Assembly (NCBI GenBank): GCA_002077065.1
Contig: NAJO01000011.1
Coordinates: 271,001 to 335,000 of the forward strand
Reading direction: 5' to 3'
Length of the DNA: 64,000 nucleotides
From: Cryoendolithus antarcticus
Taxonomy: Eukaryota; Ascomycota; Dothideomycetes; Cladosporiales; Cladosporiaceae
In this document: piece after piece, positions 10,793 to 19,417 of the stretch
How positions within the stretch are numbered: the stretch's first letter is position 1
Layout of the letters: each line of letters opens with the position of its first letter
Notes under the pieces: generated by a model
Seen by the model: the letters and a program-made list of their open reading frames with translations, nothing else
Databases searched by the model: none
Told to the model about the DNA's origin: nothing
Translations under genes and position numbers: made by a program

Positions 10793-12597
10793 TGTTTCAT
10801 TCCCCTTCTTCTCAAGCGGCGGGCGCCAAAAGTCAAACGATCTCCGTCAGGACGTGTGCAGGAATTGCAAGAACAACAACCGCGAGGGCAACGCTTCTGG
10901 TCTCGACCTCACGGCTCAACAAGCGGATAGTCTGTCTGCTGTAAGACAGACGAGCCGTGCGCTAGCTCCTGCTCTCGACCCGAGTGCTCAACAGGAGAGT
11001 TCATCATCAACCCCCGTTCCCGACGCAGTGATTGAACCCGGATTGCAGGACGACCAACCACCTGCGAAGAAGCGAAGGATGGGATTTGGGCTCACATGCG
11101 CTTGTTGTAAGAACATACTGGCCAATCAATACAGCAACCACCCCAATGGCAAGGGGTTCATCTGTGTAATCTGCGGGCGCAGACTCAGGTGCGCGGAAGA
11201 GTACGCCAAACTTCGCTCAGCTCCCGTAGATCCAGCTTGGGAAGACGAGGATTTCTTTCTGCCCACTTCAGGCATTGCCCACGGTGCTGTGATGCATCAA
11301 GATCTTGCCTCCGCAGAAGCGTCGTTCGCATCGGACGATGCAAGACTTCGCTATCGTCATGGCCCTAACTACTGGCATTTCAGCATGGATGATTTGATCA
11401 ACCTCAGCAACGAGAGACAAATCTTCGCGGCCGGACCTCGCAAAGACATCAATCTGCAGCGACTTCAACTCGCCGACGCCGAGCAGGGTTTGCTACCCGT
11501 TCCCCGCCCACTGCCATCGCGATATCATGGTATGCAAACGCCTGTGCTACGGTCGAATGCTCGACAAAAGAAGTACTCGCGGATCGAGCTAAACGCCGAA
11601 AGCAACGACAATCCTGAGCTTGATACCACGGAGCTCAGAGAGTCCATGATTGCGCACTGCTTGCGCTTCGATGCGCAGGAGAACATCTCTTACTGGGCTA
11701 CAATGGACGAAACATCTCGCCAGGCTCTCATCGACATCCTGTTAGACGATCTGACTACAACTCTGGGTCTTCGGGAGCAGGGAGCCAGAGCACATAAGCT
11801 GCGCAATCGGACATTGTTCGGAGAGCCAGTAAACTATCTTCGCAGCGTCCACGTTGGCGGCATTACTGGCATCACTGGCACCGACTCCGCGCTTGAGGCA
11901 CTTGATGCTCAGGTCCGCAACCACAGGGTGAGTCCTAACCCCACATCATCACTTGGTTGGCTTTGCGGCGTTCGCGCCTTATCGGACTCGCTGCATGATG
12001 TCCGTCTGCGCGATGCTCGCCTCAACGACCGCCCACCACCATCCCAAATCACTCACGAAGACATGATGCGCCTACTGTTCCAGAACTGGGATGCTGAAGA
12101 GCAATACGAGGCAGGTCAGCAAGGTGCGCCGACACCAGAAAACGAGACCTTCATCCGTCGCACCTACCACGACAGTGTTGGGGCGGAGAACCTTCCTCTA
12201 CTGCGCAATGAGATGCTAACGATGAATAACCTGGACGCCGATCAGCTACAGGCTGTGCTCACGCTGCTTCACGAGAACCGCACTCTTGGTCATCACTACC
12301 AGCTAGGAGTGATCGCCAGCGCTCACGTTGGGGAAGCTAGCGGTGACCGTCCGGCTCAAGATGTTGCTCCTTGGGTTCGCTTCGTGAATGATTTCCTGCC
12401 GAATGAAAACGCTGCAGGTGGCAATCAACGACCAGTCCTGTTTGTACACAACAACATCGCCTTTGGCGGTGGTATCTACAATCACTTTGAGGGCATGGTC
12501 GAGGGTGGCGACATCCACAGCATATATGGCTGGGGGATATACATTGGTGGCGCTGAGGAGATAATGGCGACGAGATTCTGGAACGCAGAGTTCATGG

Positions 12598-12693
12598 GTA
12601 TGCAGGCCGAAGAGACTGCCGAGGAAGAAGCCGCGAGACTGCGAGTGAACCTTTACCAAATTGCTATGAATCGAGCGCGATAATCCCGGACAG
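12598..12693 (+). other. possible intron containing the in-frame TAA
   Basis: This segment starts GTATGC and ends GGACAG, is 96 nt long (a multiple of three) and holds the only in-frame stop (12681-12683). Splicing it in phase 1 would join the upstream domain directly to the Zn2Cys6-like cluster. Against it, the removed peptide looks plausibly coding and no strong branch point is visible. A true nonsense codon remains possible. Confidence 0.4.
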
Positions 12694-13757
12694 CTTGTAC
12701 ACCTTGCCGTAAGCGCGACCAGAAATGCACTGGTGACGCAAAGGCTGGTCCGCCATGCCGGGAGTGTACAGAAGTCGGGACGGAGGACGACTGTGAGTGG
12801 CCCAACGTCACCATCAATCCGGGCTTCATCGAAGGGGTGCCAACGGAAGAGTCACTCCGCCGGTTCGACAATCCATTTCGCCCCGAGAACTTCGTTGCCA
12901 ATCAGTGGGCTGTCGACCCTCCTACCGACGAGAAGCACTTCATCAGCATTTTCGTGAATCGAGCTTCAAGCCACCCTGGTGCTGCGGGCATCAACGCCAT
13001 CGCTATCGATCAGCAACAGACGATGGTGCAATACAATAACATGCTGAATGGAGGTTTGGCTAACCCGATCAGTAACCATCCTGAAGGCACAAGGCCACTC
13101 GGTGTTGGCTCTGTCATGCGTAAAGCCCGGTTCGTCTTCGCTCGACACGGGGCAAGGGCTGTTCCTACAGCCGTGGGTAACGTGCAGGATCCGGCAGTCC
13201 TTCGCATGGTGGGCTTGATCGACGAGTTATTTGGCAAGCTTGCGCCAAACCAGAACCCACCGGACGAGATCCAGTTCGTGCTTGGCGGCTTAGCTGGATA
13301 CAGTGTTGGTGTCATGCACTGGGGAAGCCGCACAGGCGGATTCTTCCACTACGTCTCCACGCTAGATGCGCAACTTGCTGACCGGATCTTCATCGTTGTG
13401 CTGGCCGAGCTGCCAGTTGTTGATGGGATCTCAGCCTCCTCACTCCAAGGCGTTACCAATGTCACTGTTCCGGGCTGGCAGTATCATGGTCATAAGATGC
13501 TGCATAAGGCGAAGCTAGCAGACCTGGTCGATCGCTACGAGCACAGGCAGGCTACCGCACTCGCGTTGGCGTACAATCTTGCACCGCCGCCACCACTCCC
13601 GCACATCCCGATTCAGGCTCTTCCAAACCTGGACATGCTCATTGATGCGATGGGAGACGATGAGGACTGGCGTTCTGGCAGACTGGACGCCATGACGGTG
13701 CCTACCGATGTTATTGTCGATCAGCGGAACAACAACCGCAACGCGCCGATGAATTGA

Positions 13758-14451
13758 ACGAGCATTGCACGTCACATCAGGTATGCATAGTAGGGCACTC
13801 GCCGGTACATCGCGCTAGCTGATACGAACGACAGTTTGCACGGCATCAGGATACTCTACTTGGATCAACACACGACAGGTGGTAGGGTATGGTCAGCAGC
13901 ATGAGAGCATTCGGGCGTAGCACGGCATGAGAGCATTGTCCCGATGCTGAATTTGGGTTTCCTTCGCGCGTTCGCAGGATTGTCAAGATGCGCAACATGC
14001 GAGGTGTGTCTACGGAGGATGGGCTAGAGGGTGGTGCTTCGAGTAAAGATCCCGTTCACGGATATGGCCGAGAGTACGACATGTCCTGAAGGGACCGGGT
14101 TTGATGAGAAGTACACTAGCCTGCATCGAAACAACCTCCAACTCACCGGCTTCCCCTTTGTACCGAGAGCTTCATGATGACCAGCAAGATATGGGCATCA
14201 ACTGTATGCAATGCGCACCTATCACTGTGTGGGTTGAATTGTACAGTAAAATGCAGGTCCCAGTGTAACACCGGTAAGATAGCTCGCCTCTACCCGCCCT
14301 CCGGCATCTTGTGGGGTAACTTTTAAAGATGCCACCTGCACATAACTCACTGCCACGAACGCCTCATCGTTTGTGACTCGAGCTGCTGGACTACACATAA
14401 GCTTGGAGGGAAGTGCAGTCAATCTCTACAACTTCCCTCACCTTCACAATC
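13758..14451. other. intergenic, no gene called
   Basis: About 690 nt follow the end of the zinc-ribbon gene. Reading frames are short and unconvincing on both strands. A short direct repeat is visible: the phrase GCATGAGAGCATT occurs at ~13899 and again at ~13925. The last part should hold the promoter of the YSY6-like gene. Confidence 0.4.
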
Positions 14452-14917
14452 ATGGTGGGACGATCTCCCGTTGTAGCTCTTCATGGTCCTAAAGTCCAGA
14501 TGCTAATGCTAGAACCAGGCGCAAACACCACAACAGCGAAAAGCGAATGCGCAGTTCGCAAAATTGCAGGAAGCTAAGATGGGCAAACCAACGGAAGCAA
14601 TCAAGAAGAAGGAGAAGCCGGCAAAGCTACCGATTAGTGTCGGGTGGTTATGTGAGTGCTTCCTCTACTCCCTGGACTGGGACGAAGGCAGAGCAAGCGG
14701 CGTACAGCGTTTGAGGAGGATGGTGACGCGAAGATGAGGCACCGGACTGCCTTCGCGGCGAGGAGCATGGGGGAAGGACTATGACACTTGGCTAAGAGGA
14801 CTTGAGTGGGAACATGGACAGAGTGCTGACTTCAATCATGTAGATCTGCTGCTCTTCGTCGTGTGCGGTGGCCTATTCGTGGAGCTCGTGAGGATCATCT
14901 TTGGGTTCTTCTCGTAG
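14452..14917 (+). CDS. ysy6: RAMP4/SERP1/Ysy6-like ER membrane protein
   Basis: Three exons (14452-14454, 14519-14651, 14844-14917) encode 69 residues. The start codon is alone on the first coding exon, followed by a 64-nt intron with a GCTAAT branch region. The product begins AQTPQQRKANAQFAKLQEAK, the conserved RAMP4 signature, then has a Lys-rich linker (KKKEKPAKLP). It ends in one hydrophobic segment (LLLFVVCGGLFVELVRIIFG) that would anchor it in the ER as a tail-anchored protein. RAMP4/Ysy6 associates with the Sec61 translocon and is linked to ER stress. Exon phases agree (3+133+74 = 70 codons). A single-frame scan would miss the gene because of its introns and small size. Confidence 0.9.
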
Positions 14918-15159
14918 CTAGACGAGCTACTGCGGCGTGCGAGACACATGGGCTTGGAACTGGCTTCATGTATCACAGTGCACTCGACGATGGCGTTTTG
15001 GGATAGTATGCTTGGATGGACAGTTCATAGCGATGGGAGGCAGTGTTTCATATACAAAAGCGAGTTGAAGGAAGGGAAGGAGTCAGCTGATCGGAGCCCA
15101 TGGATGAGGCACTTCCAAGATATCTACAACTTTTGGCCATCTATACGGCCACCAAATGC

Positions 15160-16460
15160 TCAAGTATACCGCTTCAACTTGCGTTTCCGGCTCTCGGCCT
15201 CAGCATTCGGAGTAATTGCTGACGACAGGCTCGGCTCAGTGATGCCAGGGATGCCAACCTCCTCCAATACATCCTCACCATTCGCTTCGGCGAAGATGTG
15301 CTCGTTCGTCTGCTTGTTAAGCAGTCGGCCGAGCGAGATGTTGTAAAGGTACATCGGACCGCGGACGACGAAGGTGTCGGTGATGCTGGGGAAGGCGATC
15401 TCGTCGGGCTGTAGAACAGTCAGTCAGGGGTCATAGATACTCAGGCTCTGGGGGTAAAACTCACATCCAACAAGAACTCCCTCGTCTCTCCCTCCTCCGT
15501 CTCGTCCTCGAGATACACATTGCCCACAGAATCCACAATCAAGATCTTTCCGTTCTCTGCTCTGACCCTCTTCTTCGCTCCAACAGGCCCACTAGTAAGC
15601 TCCGCCTCAACAGGCGTGCTAATCCCATCCTTCTTGGCCTTCTCCGCTAGTCTCGCACTTTTCGTAGGATTTTTCGCATCGCGCTTCTTGTCCTTCTCCA
15701 TCGCGCGCTTCTGCTTACGATTCCACTGCATGCTCTCATCCCCTCCGTCAGGCGTATCCTGTCGCGACGCAGATGTCGGCGTAGTGTTACCGTTCAACCC
15801 AGGGATGTTCGCGAGACTGCTGTCGTCTCCCCACGCGTTGCGGCGGGCATCCCTAATGTACCGCTGCACGAACTCGCGATGCTGTTTGTAGTTCATATAC
15901 CGCACGGCATAATGCACGCCTCCGCCGAGGAAGAGGAAGAGGCCTACAAGCACGCTACCTAGCCCAGGACGGTAGCGAGAGTAGTAGTAGCCTGTGCCTC
16001 TCCAAGCAGGGAAGCCATTACTGAGGAAGTGGTCGTAGCGCTGGCGCTCTGAGCCCTTAAGGACCAGGACGACAGAGTTGATCCGTTCATATCTCGCTGA
16101 AGCGGTCTTCATGAACGCAGCATACTCGCTGTTGGAGGGCTGCTTGTTCTTCTGCACATGCACGGTAGGTTTCGTTCCGGGCTTGGTCTTGGTCGACTTG
16201 GGCAGACTGCGAGACGCGAGCCAGGAATCCTTCGCCTTGTCCGGGTGCAGCCGCACGGAGAGCTTCCGGTACGCGCGCTCGATGTCCTTATTGTTCGCCG
16301 TGGGAGGCACGCCAAGCAGCGAATAGAAAGTCGTGTTCAGACCTTCATTCTTGCGTACCTCGTCGTTGAGGCGGAAGATCTCGTGGTCATCTTTGGTCCA
16401 GCCGGCGACGAGAGATGTGCAGCAAGTGAGCAGCACTGCTGCCCGAACGAGGAGTCTCAT
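15160..16460 (-). CDS. ER membrane J-domain protein (Erj5-like)
   Basis: Two exons (16460-15465 and 15408-15160) around a 56-nt GTGAGT..CAG intron give 414 residues. The chosen Met starts a signal peptide (MRLLVRAAVLLTCCTSLVAG); the frame stays open further upstream, but that extension is Pro/His/Arg-rich and lacks a signal sequence. The J-domain is at ~44-125, with FYSLLGVPPTANNKDIERAY and the HPD motif at 72-74, which stimulates Hsp70 ATPase. It contains an insert rich in Lys/Thr/Ser. A transmembrane segment (GSVLVGLFLFLGGGVHYAV) at ~168-186 is followed by a basic cytosolic tail. Signal peptide, luminal J-domain and one membrane span match Erj5/DNAJC1-type co-chaperones that work with BiP/Kar2. 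The exon-2 tail (MYLYNISLGRLLNKQT) is also well-formed coding. Confidence 0.85.
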
Positions 16461-17132
16461 CGTCACTGGTGTTACTGCAACGTGGAGGTGTGACGGGATT
16501 GGCAAATAAGTTTTACAGTATGCAAGATCGACGGGTATAAGCGAGCGGGTGTGCCCTGTATTTTGCGCACGCCTGGGATGGGGGATTGGGCGCCCTGCTG
16601 GAGTGGATGCGGCTGCAGATGCTGGCTTGCTGGGAAGACGGTGAAGAGCGAGACAGCTGTTCATTTCACTTCCTTTGACCTCGAAAGGTGTCCCCTTACG
16701 AGGGGCTGTGCCTTCACAGGCAGCCGACTATGTCCTGTCCGATACATTTGATTTCTCGGGACCGGCAGTAAGCGACAGAATTGGCAGGGACAAGGAGAAG
16801 CATTCCTCTGCTCCGCCTGCCTGGCGACGGGGATATTGCTACAGAGTCACCTCAACCATCCACGCTTTCGGACCAGGACTTCATATACCTTCGCAGATCG
16901 GGTTCAATTCGAGTACTTCTTCCACGACACTACGACATACAAATGCCGAGTTTCTCGTGAGTATCCAAATCCTACCGTACAGTCAGCACTCGTGCACGGC
17001 CATCTTCGATGGCGTCCGTAAGCATGTGATACTTTTCGTGATTAACCCCTGAGGCAGGTCCTCGAACGTCCAAGACCTTGTCATCTCTCGAACCTCCGTT
17101 CGCTCCACCTACGCAACTAGAGACTCGCAATC
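16461..17132. promoter_or_regulatory. divergent promoter region
   Basis: About 670 nt separate the starts of the minus-strand ER J-protein and the plus-strand PRA1-like gene, so both promoters lie here. Short frames on both strands have no family features. A small upstream exon or 5' UTR intron for either gene cannot be excluded. Confidence 0.45.
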
Positions 17133-17663
17133 ATGGCGCGCATCAACATCCCGATAGAGGCGCTCACGAGCCGACTGAACCTCTCATCACGCTTCGACAG
17201 CGTGCGATCGCAAAGCGTCGCGAATCGTTTCGCGAACCTCAAGCCGATCAGCGAGTTCCTAGACATCAAACGCGTGTCGAAACCTCGAGATTTCGGCGAC
17301 CTGCAATCGCGCGTCAACTACAATCTTGGCTACTTTAGCAGCAACTATGCGGTCCTCTTCGTCATGCTGGCCATCTACTGCCTGCTCACCAGCAAGCTGT
17401 TGGCCTTTGTCATTCTCCTGGTGGTTGGTGGGATGTGGGGAATAGGGAAGTTGCAAGGACGGGATCTGGATGTTGGCTTTGCGAAGGCGACGACTTCGCA
17501 GCTGTACACAGGGCTTTTCGTCATTGCGACGCCACTCTTCTTCTGGTCTGGGCCGTTCTCCGCGCTTTTCTGGCTACTTGGAGCTTCAGGTGTGACGATT
17601 TTGGGGCATGCCGCGCTTCTGGAGCGCGATGTAGCTGCCTCTTTCTCTGAGGAAGCGGTCTAG
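17133..17663 (+). CDS. yip3: PRA1/Yip3 family prenylated-Rab acceptor
   Basis: The single coding exon gives 176 residues. The N-terminus (FDSVRSQSVANRFANLKPIS) and the conserved RVNYNLGYFSSNYAVLFV block match PRA1-family proteins. Two hydrophobic hairpins follow: LFVMLAIYCLLTSKLLAFVI with LLVVGGMWGIG, and LFVIATPLFFWS with ALFWLLGASGVTILGHA. PRA1/Yip3 proteins sit in ER, Golgi and COPII membranes, bind prenylated Rab GTPases and help them dissociate from GDI. The length is normal for the family (~170-190). The stop codon is followed directly by GTGAGT, a consensus splice donor, which suggests a 3' UTR intron. Confidence 0.9.
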   Translation: MARINIPIEALTSRLNLSSRFDSVRSQSVANRFANLKPISEFLDIKRVSKPRDFGDLQSRVNYNLGYFSSNYAVLFVMLAIYCLLTSKLLAFVILLVVGGMWGIGKLQGRDLDVGFAKATTSQLYTGLFVIATPLFFWSGPFSALFWLLGASGVTILGHAALLERDVAASFSEEAV

Positions 17664-17715
17664 GTGAGTATCGCAACACCAAAGTCATGGCTGTCGCCAA
17701 GCTGACAATCATTAG
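17664..17715 (+). other. probable 3' UTR intron after the PRA1 stop
   Basis: GTGAGT begins on the base after the TAG stop of the PRA1-like gene. The segment contains GCTGAC 13 nt before its end and finishes CATTAG, so it has a complete 52-nt fungal intron signature. It also contains the first ATG of the next reading frame (17687). Confidence 0.5.
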
Positions 17716-19153
17716 GTGGTCGGCCGCGCACCCTCCTTCGCCCTATGATACGGGAAGACCACCCGGGGCTCCTGTTGGCAGCGGTAGGCGAAGGTTGCCA
17801 AGACCGCAGGAACAGGAGCTTCGCAATGCAGCTGTGCCATTTGGGCAGCATTATGAGGAGTATGATAGTCAGGACGAATATGAGCAAGGTGCTTATCTAG
17901 ACGCGGATGGATATCCGATAGATGGTCATACAGGGGGATTTGCGGGTGACGAACTTCATTTCACTGGATACGACCTTGGACAACACCGATATGGAAGCCA
18001 CCCGGATGCATATGCGGTGACCGACGATGAATATTATCAAAGGAGCATGGAACAGAGTGGCAGAGATGCTGCACTTGCACAAGCAGCATACGATCGGATC
18101 GCAAGAGCACGAGCCCAGGGAACAACGAACGTCAGTCTATCGCTAGAGGAGATGGAGGTGCTTGAGCGCAGGAGAGGGATCCAGCAGCCAGCACCGGTGC
18201 CGCCACCTCTGCAGGTAGCCTCACCGCCGGCGACGCCCAAAAAAGCTGTCAGAGGCAAGGCGAACAGTCGAGAGAACAGCTCGAGTAGCTTGTCAAGTCT
18301 CAAGGGCCGCAAGAAGCTCAGCACTGGCCTGTTCGGTCCATCAACACCACCATCCGCCATGTCAAACTCGAAGGCAAAAGTGAGACGAACGACCTCGGCC
18401 GAGCGCACGCCCGTCGTCTCGCCCGCTGCACAGCCTCCGGGCGTGATGATTCCGGGTCCAAATAGCGTGCCCGTCTACGCACCGTACGCGTATTACCCAC
18501 AACATAGCCCCGAAGCGATTCGAGCCCAGCCAGTCCACGGCCGAACCCGCGCACGCTCGACATCACAACACACGCGCCGCGACTCTACTCCTCCTGAACC
18601 AGTCTACGCCCCCTACCCGCCACGCTACTACCCTGTGCATCCCAGTATGCGCCCGCCTTCCTCTGGCTCCCCTCACTCAGCACGAGATCAAGAGGAAGCA
18701 GACTACTACCTCCATCCGCCTTTACCTCCACAATCTCGCGTACGCTCCGCCTCGAACGCTCAATACGCCCACCCTGAGCCCTACTACCCCGGCTCAGCCG
18801 ACCCGTCCTCGCCTGCAGCGCAGGGACAGCGTCGACACTTCAGCGGCCCGGCCGACATGAGCTACGCGACTCTCCGTCGTGTACCACCCGCCTCGTCACC
18901 TTTGGCCAGTCGGCCTGGGATAGCGGGCATGGGCATGCACTACTCAGATCCTGCGCTTGGAACACCTGGCAGGAAGGGCAGCGGGCTGAGCAGGGAGATG
19001 GAGAGTGGGAGCAGTGGAAGCGAGGAGCAGGGCGTACCTGTGCGCAGAGAAGAGGACGGGAGAGTGCGAGAGAGCGAGAGGGAAGTCGTTGCGGGCGGAA
19101 GTAAGACGGTGGTCAAGGGCAACGAGGCTCGGAGGCGGAAGGCGAGGCGGTAG
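17687..19153 (+). CDS. Pro/Tyr/Ser-rich hypothetical protein
   Basis: This frame encodes up to 488 residues, starting only 23 nt after the PRA1 stop. Residues ~40-160 carry a Tyr/Asp/Gly-rich region (HYEEYDSQDEYEQGAYLDAD) and a helical stretch ending NVSLSLEEMEVLERRRGI. The rest is Pro/Ser/Arg-rich with repeated YAPY and PPRYYPVHP-like segments, and ends in a basic tail. No catalytic domain is visible. The start is doubtful: the first ATG (17687) lies inside an excellent intron signature (17664-17715). If that intron is removed the protein must start elsewhere, perhaps on an exon inside or upstream of the PRA1 gene. The PRA1 and 17687 frames might share transcripts. Coding status is likely; function unknown. 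Confidence 0.65.
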   Translation: MAVAKLTIIRWSAAHPPSPYDTGRPPGAPVGSGRRRLPRPQEQELRNAAVPFGQHYEEYDSQDEYEQGAYLDADGYPIDGHTGGFAGDELHFTGYDLGQHRYGSHPDAYAVTDDEYYQRSMEQSGRDAALAQAAYDRIARARAQGTTNVSLSLEEMEVLERRRGIQQPAPVPPPLQVASPPATPKKAVRGKANSRENSSSSLSSLKGRKKLSTGLFGPSTPPSAMSNSKAKVRRTTSAERTPVVSPAAQPPGVMIPGPNSVPVYAPYAYYPQHSPEAIRAQPVHGRTRARSTSQHTRRDSTPPEPVYAPYPPRYYPVHPSMRPPSSGSPHSARDQEEADYYLHPPLPPQSRVRSASNAQYAHPEPYYPGSADPSSPAAQGQRRHFSGPADMSYATLRRVPPASSPLASRPGIAGMGMHYSDPALGTPGRKGSGLSREMESGSSGSEEQGVPVRREEDGRVRESEREVVAGGSKTVVKGNEARRRKARR

Positions 19154-19417
19154 AGATTCGACGGATGTCGTGGTTTCGGCTGTCTTATATTTCTATACCC
19201 TGATGCTGTGAGGCATATTGACTTCATTTCGGCTTACTGCTGTGGTCTATTTACCTGTCTGTACTCGTTCCGTCAACATTGTGAATGATGAAGCACTGTA
19301 GTTCGCCGAGGGTTGCCGAGGCTCGGCCCGACAACCAGGCATCAAGTCAGTTCAATATTGACTACGCCAGCTTCTACTCCGGAGGGGAATCGGCGGACGG
19401 GGGCACTCTAAATTACG

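Larger units (their letters stand above)
10243..13757 (+). pseudogene. zinc-ribbon repeat protein with OTU-like core; interrupted
   Basis: One large gene appears to span this region, about 1,170 codons. It starts with a polyproline run (GMPPPPPPPPPGKRK). Three similar zinc-ribbon modules follow, pattern CxxC-x(n)-L/S-x2-F-x(n)-CxxC, starting near 10354, 10564 and 10759, and a fourth CxxC pair lies near 11097-11186. A globular region around 11920-12500 has LGWLCGVRALSDSL and later GGIYNHFEGM. These look like the Cys and His blocks of an OTU-like cysteine protease, which is inference. A Zn2Cys6-like cluster (12697-12795) and a ~300-residue C-terminal domain follow. Two interruptions exist: a frameshift at the (CT)5 tract 10783-10792, and an in-frame TAA at 12681-12683 that a 96-nt intron could remove. 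It could be a decaying accessory gene, or a functional gene with sequencing or annotation complications. Confidence 0.6.

Noticed and set aside
16461..16664. Upstream N-terminal extension of the ER J-protein
   Set aside because: The extension is Pro/Arg/His-rich, and the next Met begins a clear signal peptide.
16899..16920. GGTTCAATTCGAG as a possible tRNA T-arm
   Set aside because: The surrounding bases do not form an acceptor stem, D-arm or anticodon arm.
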